DNA of 64,000 nucleotides from contig CAWFXC010000005.1 in NCBI GenBank assembly GCA_963819735.1, forward strand, positions 992,001-1,056,000, given 5' to 3'. The notes beneath the pieces were generated by a model. That model did not search any database. It was given only the letters and a program-made list of their open reading frames with translations, and was not told the origin of the DNA. This DNA is from CAWFXC01 sp963819735 (GTDB taxonomy: Bacteria; Actinomycetota; Acidimicrobiia; IMCC26256; DASPTH01). Both the position numbers and the translations under genes were made by a program. Shown here in pieces: positions 25,028-33,334 of this stretch; within the stretch, counting starts at the first letter, position 1; each line of letters starts with the position of its first letter.

Positions 25028-25965
25028 GCCGTGCCCGTGACCGCGCGTCCGTAGGCGCGATCGGTGCGGTAGGTCGTGAATCCGAGCGACCGGTACAACC
25101 CCACCGCGGCGGCATTGGCCGCGTCGACGAAGAGCATGCCCTGCGTGACGCCCCGGTCGGCCAGGGACGCGAGCCCTCCGGCGGTGAGCGCGCGGCCGAG
25201 GCCGCGTCCGTGGCGGGCGGGGTCGGCGCCGATCACGTAGATCTCGCCGAGCGCGACCGGTTCGTGCGGGGGTTGCGCCGGGTGGACCTTCGTCCAGCAG
25301 GAGCCTGCGAGCCCGTCGGCGTCGAACGCGAGGAGGAATCCTTCGGGGTCGAACCACGCCTCGGTCTCGCGCTGCCGGAGGGTCTCGACCGTCCAGTCGC
25401 CCTGCTCCGGATGCCCGCCGAAGGCGCGGTTGTTGACCTCGACCCACGCCGCCTCGTCCTGCCCCGGGACGAACGACCGGACGCGCATACCGTCGGGCCA
25501 GTGAGGCGGATCGGCGAGCGGGAGCGGCACCCGCATCTGGCACAGCTCGCGTTCCGCGTCGAAGCCGGCGGATCCGGCGAGGGCGTCGTCGGTGCTGGTG
25601 ACCCCGTGGAACCACAGCGTGACGTGCCCGCCGCCTTCGTGGGCCACGACGTCGATGGCGGCGTCGAGGAGCGCGGGGCGGAGGTCGGCCAGCCCGGGCC
25701 GCACCGCGAACTCGAGGCCCCATTCGCCCGCGTGGTGATGAGCAAGATGTGCGTACACGTCGAGGGAATCGCCCTCACCCGGCACCAGCAGACCCCGGTC
25801 GCGGCCGGCGCCGAGTTGTCCGTCACGACTGCCGGCGTGCATGCCGGTCCACGCGTCGTCGCTGAACGGCGCCACACCCGTCGCGGCTTCGACGACGGTC
25901 GCGAGATCGGTGATCGCCGCCACGTCGGCGGGCGCGAATTGCTGCAACACCCGCATCGTCTCCAC
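25024..25965 (-). CDS. mshD: Mycothiol synthase MshD (GNAT acetyltransferase)
   Basis: 313 residues if GTG 25965 is used, 310 from ATG 25956. Two tandem GNAT domains; the second holds FVPGQDEAAWVEVNNRAF, HPEQGDWT and the acetyl-CoA loop ARHGRGLGRALT, the MshD signature. It acetylates Cys-GlcN-Ins, the last step of mycothiol synthesis, in the cytosol. A TACCCT hexamer ends 7 bases before GTG 25965, favouring a leaderless start there; GGTGGAG before ATG 25956 offers the other reading. Its presence marks the host as an actinobacterium. Confidence 0.9.
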   Translation of the reverse strand: METMRVLQQFAPADVAAITDLATVVEAATGVAPFSDDAWTGMHAGSRDGQLGAGRDRGLLVPGEGDSLDVYAHLAHHHAGEWGLEFAVRPGLADLRPALLDAAIDVVAHEGGGHVTLWFHGVTSTDDALAGSAGFDAERELCQMRVPLPLADPPHWPDGMRVRSFVPGQDEAAWVEVNNRAFGGHPEQGDWTVETLRQRETEAWFDPEGFLLAFDADGLAGSCWTKVHPAQPPHEPVALGEIYVIGADPARHGRGLGRALTAGGLASLADRGVTQGMLFVDAANAAAVGLYRSLGFTTYRTDRAYGRAVTGTA

Positions 25966-25972
25966 CCCGCGG

Positions 25973-25978
25973 AGGGTA
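25973..25978 (-). promoter_or_regulatory. Possible -10 (TACCCT) of leaderless mshD operon
   Basis: Minus-strand TACCCT ends 7 bases before GTG 25965 of mshD. Confidence 0.35.
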
Positions 25979-26080
25979 CCGCCTGCCCCGCAACCGGTCG
26001 TCCCTCGACGGCCGCGTGCGGGCTGGCCTACGGTCGTGCACCGGAACGTTGCCGACCGGCCGAGAACCAGAGGAGCACGA

Positions 26081-26854
26081 GTGCAGATCGACGAGTACGA
26101 GCACGGGGTTCCCTCGTGGGTCGACTTCGGGAGCCCGGACCCCCAGCAGACGGCCGACTTCTTCTCGGAGCTCTTCGGTTGGGAGTGCCCGCCCGGACCG
26201 GAAGAGGCGGGCGGATACCGCGTGTGCGTCGTCGGCGAGCGGCCCGTCGCCGGCATCGGGCCGGCCCAGAATCCGGGCCCGCCGGTGTGGGCCACCTACG
26301 TGAACGTCGCCGACGCCGAGGCGATCGCGACCGCAGTCACCGCCAACGGTGGCCAGGTGATCGTGCCGCCCATGGCGGTCATGGACGCGGGCACGATGGC
26401 GGTGTTCACCGATCCCCTGGGCGCGTTCTTCGGGGTGTGGCAACCGGGCGAGCACCGGGGCGCAGGTCTGGTCAACGAGCCGGGCACGTGGTCGTGGAGC
26501 GAGCTCGTCACCACCGATGTGGACGCGTCGATCGCGTTCTACTCCGCCGTTTTCGGCTGGGGTGCCGACGTCCACGGCGAGGGCCCGATGGCCTACACCG
26601 AATGGCAGGTCGGTGGACGCTCGGTCGGCGGCCTGATGCTGAAGCCACCGATGATGCCGGCCGAGGTTCCGCCGCACTGGGGCGTGTACTTCTCGGTGGT
26701 CGACACCGACGCCGCGGTCATACGGATCAAGGAGCTCGGCGGGTCGGTGATGGTGCCGCCGATGGACATCGAACCAGGACGGTTCGCGGTGGTCACCGAT
26801 CCGACGGGTGGCGTGTTCAACGTGATCGCGTTGAAGGACGAGCTCACGCGCTGA
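26081..26854 (+). CDS. Two-domain VOC (glyoxalase/bleomycin-resistance fold) protein
   Basis: 257 residues from GTG 26081 with AGAGGAG upstream. Two vicinal-oxygen-chelate domains: first GVPSWVDFGSPDPQQTADFFSELFGW, closing FTDPLGAFFGVWQP; second WSWSELVTTDVDASIAFYSAVFGW, closing VVTDPTGGVFNVI. It resembles the actinobacterial hydroxylase/CFP-30B class proteins, whose substrates are largely unknown. The metal ligands are not clearly kept in either domain. Confidence 0.85.
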   Translation: MQIDEYEHGVPSWVDFGSPDPQQTADFFSELFGWECPPGPEEAGGYRVCVVGERPVAGIGPAQNPGPPVWATYVNVADAEAIATAVTANGGQVIVPPMAVMDAGTMAVFTDPLGAFFGVWQPGEHRGAGLVNEPGTWSWSELVTTDVDASIAFYSAVFGWGADVHGEGPMAYTEWQVGGRSVGGLMLKPPMMPAEVPPHWGVYFSVVDTDAAVIRIKELGGSVMVPPMDIEPGRFAVVTDPTGGVFNVIALKDELTR

Positions 26855-26884
26855 CTCGGCCTGAGTCGCAACGACGGCCGCGAC

Positions 26885-26890
26885 TACGGT
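26885..26890 (+). promoter_or_regulatory. Possible -10 (TACGGT) of leaderless nth
   Basis: TACGGT ends 7 bases before the nth ATG; no Shine-Dalgarno is present. Confidence 0.35.
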
Positions 26891-26897
26891 CGCCGCC

Positions 26898-27542
26898 ATG
26901 GCCCGGCCCCGAGGTGCGAAGGCGCGCGCGGAAGAGGTTCGCGCCCGCCTCGCGCGCGAGTACCCGGATGCCGAGTGCGCGCTCGTGCATCGCAACCCGT
27001 TCGAGCTGCTCGCGGCCACGATCTTGTCGGCGCAGACCACCGACGAGAACGTCAACAAGGTGACCCCCGCGCTCTTCGCGAAGTATCCGACCGCGAGCGA
27101 TCTCGCGCACGCCGACCCGGCCGACGTCGAGCAGCTCGTGTTCGCCACCGGCTTCTACCGCTCGAAGACCAAGAACCTCCTGGGCATGGCCCGCGCGCTC
27201 GACGACGACTACGACGGCGAGGTGCCCACGGAGCTCGAGGACCTCGTCAAGCTCCCGGGCGTGGGCCGGAAGACCGCCAACGTGGTCCGCTCCGTCGCGT
27301 TCGATCTTCCCGGGCTCCCGGTCGACACGCACGTCGGACGGCTCTCCCGTCGCCTCAAGCTGACCAACGAGACCGACCCCGTGAAGGCGGAGCTCGACCT
27401 CAACGGCCTCATCCCGCCGGACGAGCGGGGGCGGTTCTCGCTGCGGATGATCCTGCACGGGCGCCAGGTGTGCTTCGCCCGCAAACCCAACTGCTCGGGT
27501 TGCGTGCTCGTCGACATCTGCCCGTCGGCCGAGCCGAACTGA
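26898..27542 (+). CDS. nth: Endonuclease III
   Basis: 214 residues. A helix-hairpin-helix GPD glycosylase with LPGVGRKTANVV (catalytic Lys) and VDTHVGRLSRRL (catalytic Asp). The C-terminal 4Fe-4S loop has the exact C-x6-C-x2-C-x5-C spacing. It removes oxidised pyrimidines and nicks abasic sites in base-excision repair. The ATG has a -10-like TACGGT seven bases upstream and no ribosome site. Confidence 0.95.
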   Translation: MARPRGAKARAEEVRARLAREYPDAECALVHRNPFELLAATILSAQTTDENVNKVTPALFAKYPTASDLAHADPADVEQLVFATGFYRSKTKNLLGMARALDDDYDGEVPTELEDLVKLPGVGRKTANVVRSVAFDLPGLPVDTHVGRLSRRLKLTNETDPVKAELDLNGLIPPDERGRFSLRMILHGRQVCFARKPNCSGCVLVDICPSAEPN

Positions 27543-27580
27543 TCCTGCTCTGCCCGGAGTCCGGGAACCTGCTCGACGGG

Positions 27581-27781
27581 TCAGCGGTCGAGCATGTCGA
27601 CGGCGCGGTCGAGTGATCGCCGGGCGCCCAGCAGCGTCCGTTCCGCCTGGTCGAGCTCGGCGGCCACCGCGGAGTCGTCGGTGTCGCGGTACCGGTCGCC
27701 GACCGCCACGACCCGTCCCGTGAGCTCCTCCAACTGGGCGCGCAGGCTCGAGAGCTCAGCGAAGTCGGAAGAGAGGCTCAT
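27581..27781 (-). CDS. Small coiled-coil hypothetical protein
   Basis: 66 residues from ATG 27781 with GAGG nine bases upstream. Almost entirely helical with heptad-like spacing (FAELSSLRAQLEELTGRV, then LDQAERTLLGARRSLDRAV), so probably a short coiled coil that dimerises. No family known. Divergent from hisD with about 80 bases between starts. Confidence 0.6.
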   Translation of the reverse strand: MSLSSDFAELSSLRAQLEELTGRVVAVGDRYRDTDDSAVAAELDQAERTLLGARRSLDRAVDMLDR

Positions 27782-27845
27782 CGAGCCAGCCTCGTCGGCC
27801 GTGGTGCCTGCGGGCAATTCGGGCAGTCCCCGGAAGGGTCACGGT

Positions 27846-27851
27846 TACGAT
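27846..27851 (+). promoter_or_regulatory. Possible -10 (TACGAT) of leaderless hisD operon
   Basis: TACGAT ends 9 bases before ATG 27861 of hisD. No Shine-Dalgarno lies between. Confidence 0.4.
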
Positions 27852-27860
27852 GACCGCACC

Positions 27861-29160
27861 ATGCTCTCCCGACTCGATCTCCGCGGCCGTGCCGATCTCT
27901 CCGGCGCGCTCGAGCCACTCGCGCCCGACGACGGCCCGGTCGACGCGGTTCGAGCCATCGTGGCGGCAGTACGCGACGGCGGCGATGCCGCGCTGCGCGA
28001 GTTCACGGAGCAATTCGACGGTTGTCGTCTCGACGACCTGCGCGTGCCGCGCGACGACCTGCGGACCGCGCTCGACACCGCGCCCACCGCGTTGCGGGAT
28101 GGGCTCGAGTTCGCGAGCAGGCGCATCCGCGAGTACCACGAGCACCAACTCGCCGCACCGGCGACCGCGATCGAACACGACGGCGTCACGACGCAGGAGC
28201 TCGCCATCCCCGTCGACCGCGCCGGCTTGTACGTGCCGGGCGGGCGCGCCGCGTACCCGTCGACGGTCCTGATGACCGCGATCCCCGCGCAAGTCGCGGG
28301 AGTCGGGGAGCTCGCACTCTGCGTGCCCCCCGACGCCGACGGCCGTATCCCCGCGGCCACGCTCGCGGCGGCTGCCCTCGTCGGCGTCGACGAGGTCTAC
28401 CGGGTCGGCGGCGCGCAGGCGATCGCGGCCCTGGCGTACGGCACGGAGACGATCCGACCGGTCGACGTGATCGTCGGGCCGGGCAATGCGTACGTCGCGC
28501 TCGGCCAAGCGGGAAGTTGCGGGCAGCGTGGGGATCGAGTCCTTTGCCGGACCGTCCGAGGTCGTGGTGGTGGCCGACGGAACGGTGCCGGCCGCGTTCG
28601 CGGCGGCCGACCTCCTCGCCCAGGCCGAGCACGGTCCGGGAGGGTCGGCGGTGCTCGTGGCGTGGAGCGACGACGTGGTTGCCGCCATCATCGCCGCGGT
28701 CGACGACCTGCTCGTCGACGCGCCGCGCCACGACGAGATCGCGGCCACGCTCCGGTCGGGGGGACGAGCGATTCTCGTTGACGATGCGGTCGCCGCCATC
28801 GACGTCGTCAACTTGATCGCCCCCGAACACCTCGAGTTGCTCACCGCCGACCCGGATGCGCTGCTTCCGCTGGTGCGCAACGCGGGGGCGGTGTTCTGCG
28901 GCGCGTGGGCACCGGCGGCAGTGGGCGACTACGTCGCGGGGGTCAACCACGTGCTGCCGACGGCGCGCACGGCGCGGTTCGCCAGCGCGTTGCGGGTCGA
29001 CACGTTCCTGAAGCACGTGCACGTCGTCCACGTCACCGAAGCCGGCCTGGCCGGCCTCGCGCCGCACCTGGCGGCGATCGCGGACGCGGAGGGCCTGTCG
29101 GCCCATGCGGCATCCGTCGCCCGCCGGAGCGCGCTCACTGCACGTCAGGACGCGCCGTGA
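27861..29160 (+). CDS. hisD: Histidinol dehydrogenase, one-base insertion as read
   Basis: About 432 residues if repaired. Oxidises histidinol to histidine in two NAD-dependent steps. Conserved blocks are PVDRAGLYVPGGRAAYPS, VYRVGGAQAIAALAYGT, VIVGPGNAYVAL and, after the break, AGSVGIESFAGPSEVVVVAD and KHVHVVH (zinc ligand region). The reading frame shifts by one base at 28503-28504, where GCTCGGCCAAG should be GCTCGCCAAG to join VAL to AKREV. Both halves are well kept, so a read or assembly error is likeliest. First gene of hisDCBA. Confidence 0.88.
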
Positions 29161-29170
29161 CGGTTTCGTC

Positions 29171-30242
29171 ATGACGGTTGCACCGCGCGACGACCTCGTC
29201 GCGCTCGAGGGCTACCACTCGCCCCAGCTCGACGTCTCGGTCCGCCTCAACACCAACGAGAGCCCGTACCCACCACCCGCCGACTTCGTCGACCGGTGGG
29301 TCGACGAGCTCCGGCGGGAGCCGCTGAACCGGTATCCGGACCGTGGGGCGTGGGATCTCCGTCGCCGCGCTCGGCCGTCACCTCGAACAACCGGTCGAGC
29401 GACTCTTCTGCGCCAACGGATCCAACGAGGTGCTGCAGACTCTCCTGCTCACCTACGGCGGAGCCGGACGCTGCGCGGCGATGTTCGAGCCCACCTACGC
29501 GCTGCACTCGCACATCGCCCGGATCACCGGGACCGGCGTGGTCGTCGGCGAGCGCCGGGCCGATTTCTCGATCGATCCCGACGCCGCCCGCGCCCTGGTC
29601 GAGGAGCACGCGCCGAAGATCGTCTTCGTGTGCAGCCCCAACAATCCCACCGGTACCGTCGAGCCGGCCGCCACCATCGAGGCGCTCCTCGACGCCACCG
29701 ACGGTCTCGTCGTGGTCGACGAGGCCTACGGCGAGTTCGCGCCGTGGAGCGCACTCGAGCTCGCACGCGACGATCGCCCGCTCGTCGTCGTCCGCACCTA
29801 CTCGAAGGTGTGGTCGATGGCCGCGCTGCGGCTCGGTTTCGCGGTGGCCCCGCCGTGGGTCGTCGAAGAGCTCGACAAGGTGGTGCTGCCGTACCACCTC
29901 GCGTCGGCCACGCAGATAGCCGGACGCCTCGCCCTCGAGCTCGGCGACGAGATGACCGACCGCGTCGATCGACTGGTCGCGGAACGGGAACGGGTTGCCG
30001 CGCAGCTCGCCGCGGTCGACGGCATTACGTGCTACCCGTCGGGTGCCAACTTCGTGCTGTTCCGCGTCACCGGCGACGGCCACGCGCTGTGGACCAAACT
30101 GGTCGAGCAGGGTGTCCTCGTGCGCGACTTCTCGCGGTGGCCGCGCCTCGACGACTGCCTGCGGGTCACCATCGGCACGCCGGGCGAGAACGATGCGTTC
30201 CTCGCCGCGCTCCGCGAATCGCTCCAGGAGGTGGCCGCCTGA
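29171..30242 (+). CDS. hisC: Histidinol-phosphate aminotransferase, one-base insertion as read
   Basis: About 356 residues if repaired, from ATG 29171. A PLP-dependent class II aminotransferase: RLNTNESPYPPP near the start, FCANGSNEVLQ, VCSPNNPTG, VVDEAYGEF and the PLP lysine in TYSKVWSMAALRLG. The frame slips near 29363 (an extra base between WDLR and AALGRHL). It amino-transfers imidazole-acetol phosphate. It begins 10 bases after the hisD stop, and its own stop overlaps hisB by one base. Confidence 0.88.
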
Positions 30243-30823
30243 TGGCCCGCACGTCGAAGCAGCACCGCACCACCAAGGAGACCACGATCGAGCTCACGCT
30301 CGACGTCGACGGCAGTGGCACGGCCGCGGCGAGCACCGGCATCCCCTTCTTCGACCACATGCTCGAACAACTGGGCAAGCACGGTGGCTTCGATCTGCGC
30401 ATCGAGGCCACCGGCGACCTCGACGTCGACCTGCACCACACGGTCGAAGACGTCGGCATCGTGCTCGGCACCGCGCTGAAGGAAGCCCTTGGCGACAAAG
30501 CCGGGGTGCGGCGCTTCGCGTCGTCGCTCGTGCCGCTCGACGAAGCCCTCGTGCAGGTCGCGCTCGACCTCTCGGGCCGACCGTTCCTGGTGTACGAGGT
30601 CGACCCGGTGTCGGAGTGGATCGGCACCTTCGATCCGCAGCTCTGCGAGGAGTTCTGGCGCGCGTTCGCGTTCGGCGCCGGCCTCACCCTGCACATCCGC
30701 TCGGTCGCTGGTCGCAACGGGCACCACATCATCGAAGCGTCGTTCAAGGGCGTGGCCCGTGCGCTGCGTGACGCGGTGCGGATCGAAGGCACGAGCGTCC
30801 CGTCGACCAAGGGCACGCTCTGA
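30242..30823 (+). CDS. hisB: Imidazoleglycerol-phosphate dehydratase
   Basis: 193 residues, the single-function actinobacterial form without a phosphatase domain. Metal-binding motifs are FFDHML, DLHHTVEDVGIVLG and, in the second half, GRNGHHIIEASFKGVARALRDA. It dehydrates imidazole-glycerol phosphate in histidine synthesis. ATG 30242 overlaps the hisC stop (TGATG), so translation is coupled. hisH, which usually follows hisB in actinobacteria, is missing here. Confidence 0.95.
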   Translation: MARTSKQHRTTKETTIELTLDVDGSGTAAASTGIPFFDHMLEQLGKHGGFDLRIEATGDLDVDLHHTVEDVGIVLGTALKEALGDKAGVRRFASSLVPLDEALVQVALDLSGRPFLVYEVDPVSEWIGTFDPQLCEEFWRAFAFGAGLTLHIRSVAGRNGHHIIEASFKGVARALRDAVRIEGTSVPSTKGTL

Positions 30824-31578
30824 GCCGCGCCCGGTTCGACCTGCTCCCGGCGATCGACCTGCGGGGTGGCCGGTGTGTGCGGTTGCGCCAGGGCGACTTC
30901 GCGGCGGAGACGGTCTACGACGACGATCCGGTGCGCGTGGCGCGCGAGTTCGCCGCCGCGGGCGCGCAATGGATCCACGTGGTCGATCTCGACGCCGCCC
31001 GCACCGGTGAACGCACCCACCTCGAGCAGATCGCGGCCATCGCGGCTGCGGTCGAGTGTCCGATCGAAGTGGGGGGTGGCGTGCGGACCGCGGAGTCGGC
31101 CGGAGAGCTGCTCCACGCCGGCGTCACTCGCGTCGTCGTCGGCACCGCGGCCGTGGAGCGGCCCGCGCTGGTCGAGGAGCTCTGCTCCGAGTACCCCGGC
31201 CGGATCGCGGTCGGGCTCGACGCGCGGGGGAGCGAGGTCGCGTTGCGCGGGTGGGTCGACGGGTCGGGCGTCGACCTCGTCGACGTCGCCGGCTGGTTCG
31301 CCGATGTCGGGCTCGCCGCGTTCATCGTCACCGAGATCGGGCGGGACGGCACGCTCGAGGGTCCGGCCCTCGGGCAGCTCGCCGACGTGCTCCTCGCCAC
31401 CGAGGTACCGGTGATCGCCAGCGGAGGGGTGGGCACGCTCGACGACCTCCGGGCGGTCGCCGCGCTGCGGGCGGGGTCGCGCGCACTCGCGGGCGTGATC
31501 GTCGGACGCGCGATCTACGAGGGGCGGTTCGGAGTGGCCGACGCGCTGTCGGCGGTGGCCGAAGCCGTGGCCGACTGA
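30820..31578 (+). CDS. hisA: Phosphoribosyl-ProFAR isomerase HisA, apparent CTG start
   Basis: About 252 residues as a (beta/alpha)8 barrel: catalytic Asp in LLPAIDLRGG, EVGGGVR, the second catalytic Asp in VGLDARG, VTEIGRDGT and ASGGVG. It isomerises ProFAR in histidine synthesis. No ATG, GTG or TTG lies upstream of the conserved first strand before an in-frame stop; the only candidate is CTG 30820, overlapping the hisB TGA as CTGA. A GTG at 30877 would delete the catalytic strand. Because trpF is separate (45143), this need not be a dual-function PriA. Confidence 0.88.
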   Translation: MSRARFDLLPAIDLRGGRCVRLRQGDFAAETVYDDDPVRVAREFAAAGAQWIHVVDLDAARTGERTHLEQIAAIAAAVECPIEVGGGVRTAESAGELLHAGVTRVVVGTAAVERPALVEELCSEYPGRIAVGLDARGSEVALRGWVDGSGVDLVDVAGWFADVGLAAFIVTEIGRDGTLEGPALGQLADVLLATEVPVIASGGVGTLDDLRAVAALRAGSRALAGVIVGRAIYEGRFGVADALSAVAEAVAD

Positions 31579-31642
31579 CGTCCGACGCGATACGGTCGAA
31601 GGGACACAACGCACACCCGATTCCGAGTCAGGGAGACTGCGC

Positions 31643-31859
31643 ATGGCGAACGGGAGCGACGTGATCGACGAAGGGTTCCTGTTGCGGTACCGCGAGTTGC
31701 TCGACGCGGAGGACGCCGCATTCGACGGGCTCGAGCACGCCTACGAAGACGGCGACCCGCGCGAACTGGGACGAAGACCTCTCGACCTGGCGCGGTGTGG
31801 TGGAGCGCCGGGTTGCCTTTCTGGAACGCCACGGGCTCCGGCCCGTGATCACCGCGTAG
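31643..31859 (+). CDS. Small hypothetical protein with one-base insertion as read
   Basis: ATG 31643 has GGGAGA upstream. The N-terminal half (ANGSDVIDEGFLLRYRELL, then EDAAFDGLEHAYEDGD) is joined to a C-terminal half reading NWDEDLSTWRGVVERRVAFL and ending RPVITA in the neighbouring frame. Dropping one C from CCC at 31756-31758 restores a 71-residue acidic, helical protein. Function unknown. It follows hisA by 64 bases. Confidence 0.55.
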
Positions 31860-31907
31860 ATCCCGCGGTCACGCGGCCGGCTCGTCTCGCCGGCTCACGT
31901 CGCCCGC

Positions 31908-32591
31908 TCAGGTCGCCGACGTGGCGACGACGCGGTCCACGTAGCCACGCGCGGCTTCGACGACCCGATCGGTGCGCCCGACGAAGAAGTGGCTCGCGCC
32001 GGCGATCACCTCGATCTCGGTCGATGCCCAGGGCTCGGTCTCCTCGACGACCGACGCGGGATCGCGGAACTCGTCGTGCTGGCCGAGCACCAACAACTTC
32101 GGTCGAGGGTCGTGCGCAACTGCGTCGTACCCGGTGGCGCCGGCGAACCGCAGTGGGGGCGCGATCGCCAACCAACCGGCGATGCGATCCTCGACGGTGG
32201 CCAGTGCCATGTCGGCCCCGAACGACCAACCGGCGAGCACGAGGGGGACCACGGGCGCGACTTCGGCGGCGAGCCAGTCGACGGCCGCACGGACGTCGAG
32301 CAGCTCGCCCCGGCCGTCGTCGTAGGTGCCGGTGCTCGATTCGACGCCCCGGAAGTTGAACCGCAGGCAGGTGACGCCGAGCGCGGGGAGGGCCTCGAAC
32401 AACGCGCCGATGACCAACGAGCGCATCGTGCCGCCGTGTTGGGGGTGCGGATGGCACAGCACCATCGCGGCGCGTGCCTTCGCGCCGGGGCCGGTGTCGG
32501 GAGTGGCGAGCTCGGCTTGGAGCGAGCAGCCGTCGTCGGTGGTGATCACAACGGGCGGAGTCACCCGAAAAGGGTACGTGTCGTCCGCCAT
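31908..32591 (-). CDS. Alpha/beta hydrolase (dienelactone hydrolase-like)
   Basis: 227 residues from ATG 32591 (GTG 32615 is an alternative). An oxyanion region LCHPHPQHGGTM, the nucleophile elbow GWSFGAD, the acid in VLGQHDEF and the His in GASHFFVG make up a full catalytic triad. The HPHPQHGG form is typical of a conserved bacterial alpha/beta hydrolase group with unknown substrates. No signal peptide, so cytosolic. Confidence 0.82.
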   Translation of the reverse strand: MADDTYPFRVTPPVVITTDDGCSLQAELATPDTGPGAKARAAMVLCHPHPQHGGTMRSLVIGALFEALPALGVTCLRFNFRGVESSTGTYDDGRGELLDVRAAVDWLAAEVAPVVPLVLAGWSFGADMALATVEDRIAGWLAIAPPLRFAGATGYDAVAHDPRPKLLVLGQHDEFRDPASVVEETEPWASTEIEVIAGASHFFVGRTDRVVEAARGYVDRVVATSAT

Positions 32592-32701
32592 GATGCGGTG
32601 AACGCGGATGGTCACGTCATACTGTGGGTGTCTGCCCCTCGGCGCGTGGCCTCAGCGGCCCGCCGGGGAACGCGGCTCAACGACCTCGAGGAGCTAGTGC
32701 A

Positions 32702-33103
32702 ATGAGTGGACAGAAGCAACGGACGACCTTTGCCAAGCAGCAGCGTGAGCGCGCGCGGATGGAGAAAGCCGCCGAGAAGCGCAAACGCCGCGAAGAGCGC
32801 AAGCTCGGAGAGGGATTCGGGCCCGACGACGGTCACGTCCCCTACATCCTCGACCTGAACGGGCTGCCGATCGATCCCGAGACGGGCGCCCCGCTGCCGA
32901 TCGAGGTGCTCAGGGTCGATGGTGCGGAACCGGTGAACGACTCGGCGCGGCGGGGTCGAGTAACCCGTCCGCTACGCTTTTCACTACCGAGGCCGCGTCA
33001 TTCGGACCGTCCCGGCGAACGAAGGAAATCCGTTGGCTACAGGCACTGTCAAGTTTTTCAATGCGGAGAAGGGTTTCGGCTTCATCTCCCGGGAGCAGGG
33101 TGA
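32702..33103 (+). CDS. Small basic hypothetical protein; 3' end doubtful
   Basis: From ATG 32702 (GAGGAGC upstream) the first 60 residues are strongly basic and helical (FAKQQRERARMEKAAEKRKR), followed by PYILDLNGLPIDPETGAPLP. As read the frame runs 71 bases into the cold-shock gene, where it only mirrors that gene. Removing one G from GGGG at 32952-32955 would end it at TAA 32961-32963, an 86-residue protein, which seems more natural. It may bind RNA given its charge. Function unknown. Confidence 0.6.
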   Translation: MSGQKQRTTFAKQQRERARMEKAAEKRKRREERKLGEGFGPDDGHVPYILDLNGLPIDPETGAPLPIEVLRVDGAEPVNDSARRGRVTRPLRFSLPRPRHSDRPGERRKSVGYRHCQVFQCGEGFRLHLPGAG

Positions 33104-33233
33104 CGACGTTTTCGTCCACTTCTCTGCGATCCAGGGGACGGGCTACAAGACGCTCGAAGAGGGTCAGCGTGTCGAGTTCGACATCGGCCCGGGGCGTAAG
33201 GGTGACGAGGCGCAGAACGTCCGCCCCATCTGA
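33033..33233 (+). CDS. Cold-shock domain protein
   Basis: 66 residues from TTG 33033, preceded by GAAGGAAA. A single OB-fold with RNP-1 (KGFGFI) and RNP-2 (VFVHF). It binds single-stranded RNA/DNA and melts RNA structure. A TACGCT at 32973-32978 could be its -10 and would give a leader of about 50 bases. Three hairpins follow the stop. Confidence 0.95.
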   Translation: MATGTVKFFNAEKGFGFISREQGDDVFVHFSAIQGTGYKTLEEGQRVEFDIGPGRKGDEAQNVRPI

Positions 33234-33259
33234 CCGTTCTCTCTGATCGCGAAAACGTC

Positions 33260-33285
33260 GTGGCCGGGCCTCAGGGTCCGGTCAC
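33260..33285. terminator. First of three hairpins after the cold-shock gene
   Basis: Arms gtggccgggcc and ggtccggtcac pair with two G-U-type positions; the loop is about 4 bases. Lies 26 bases after the csp stop. Confidence 0.55.
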
Positions 33286-33290
33286 GATTC

Positions 33291-33307
33291 GCGTCCGGGC
33301 CGGACGC
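33291..33307. terminator. Second hairpin after the cold-shock gene
   Basis: A tight inverted repeat gcgtccgg / ccggacgc separated by one base, so in RNA a 7-bp stem with a 3-base loop. Confidence 0.4.
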
Positions 33308-33308
33308 G

Positions 33309-33334
33309 GTAGCCGGGATGTACCGGCCGGCTAC
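33309..33334. terminator. Third hairpin, overlapping the ptrB stop codon
   Basis: Arms gtagccgg and ccggctac (8 bp, 10-base loop). The right arm includes the ptrB TAG on the other strand, so it probably serves as a two-way terminator between convergent genes. Confidence 0.45.

Noticed and set aside
30820..31578. Calling this gene priA (dual HisA/TrpF)
   Set aside because: A complete trpF is present at 45143, so dual function is not needed and sequence alone does not show it.
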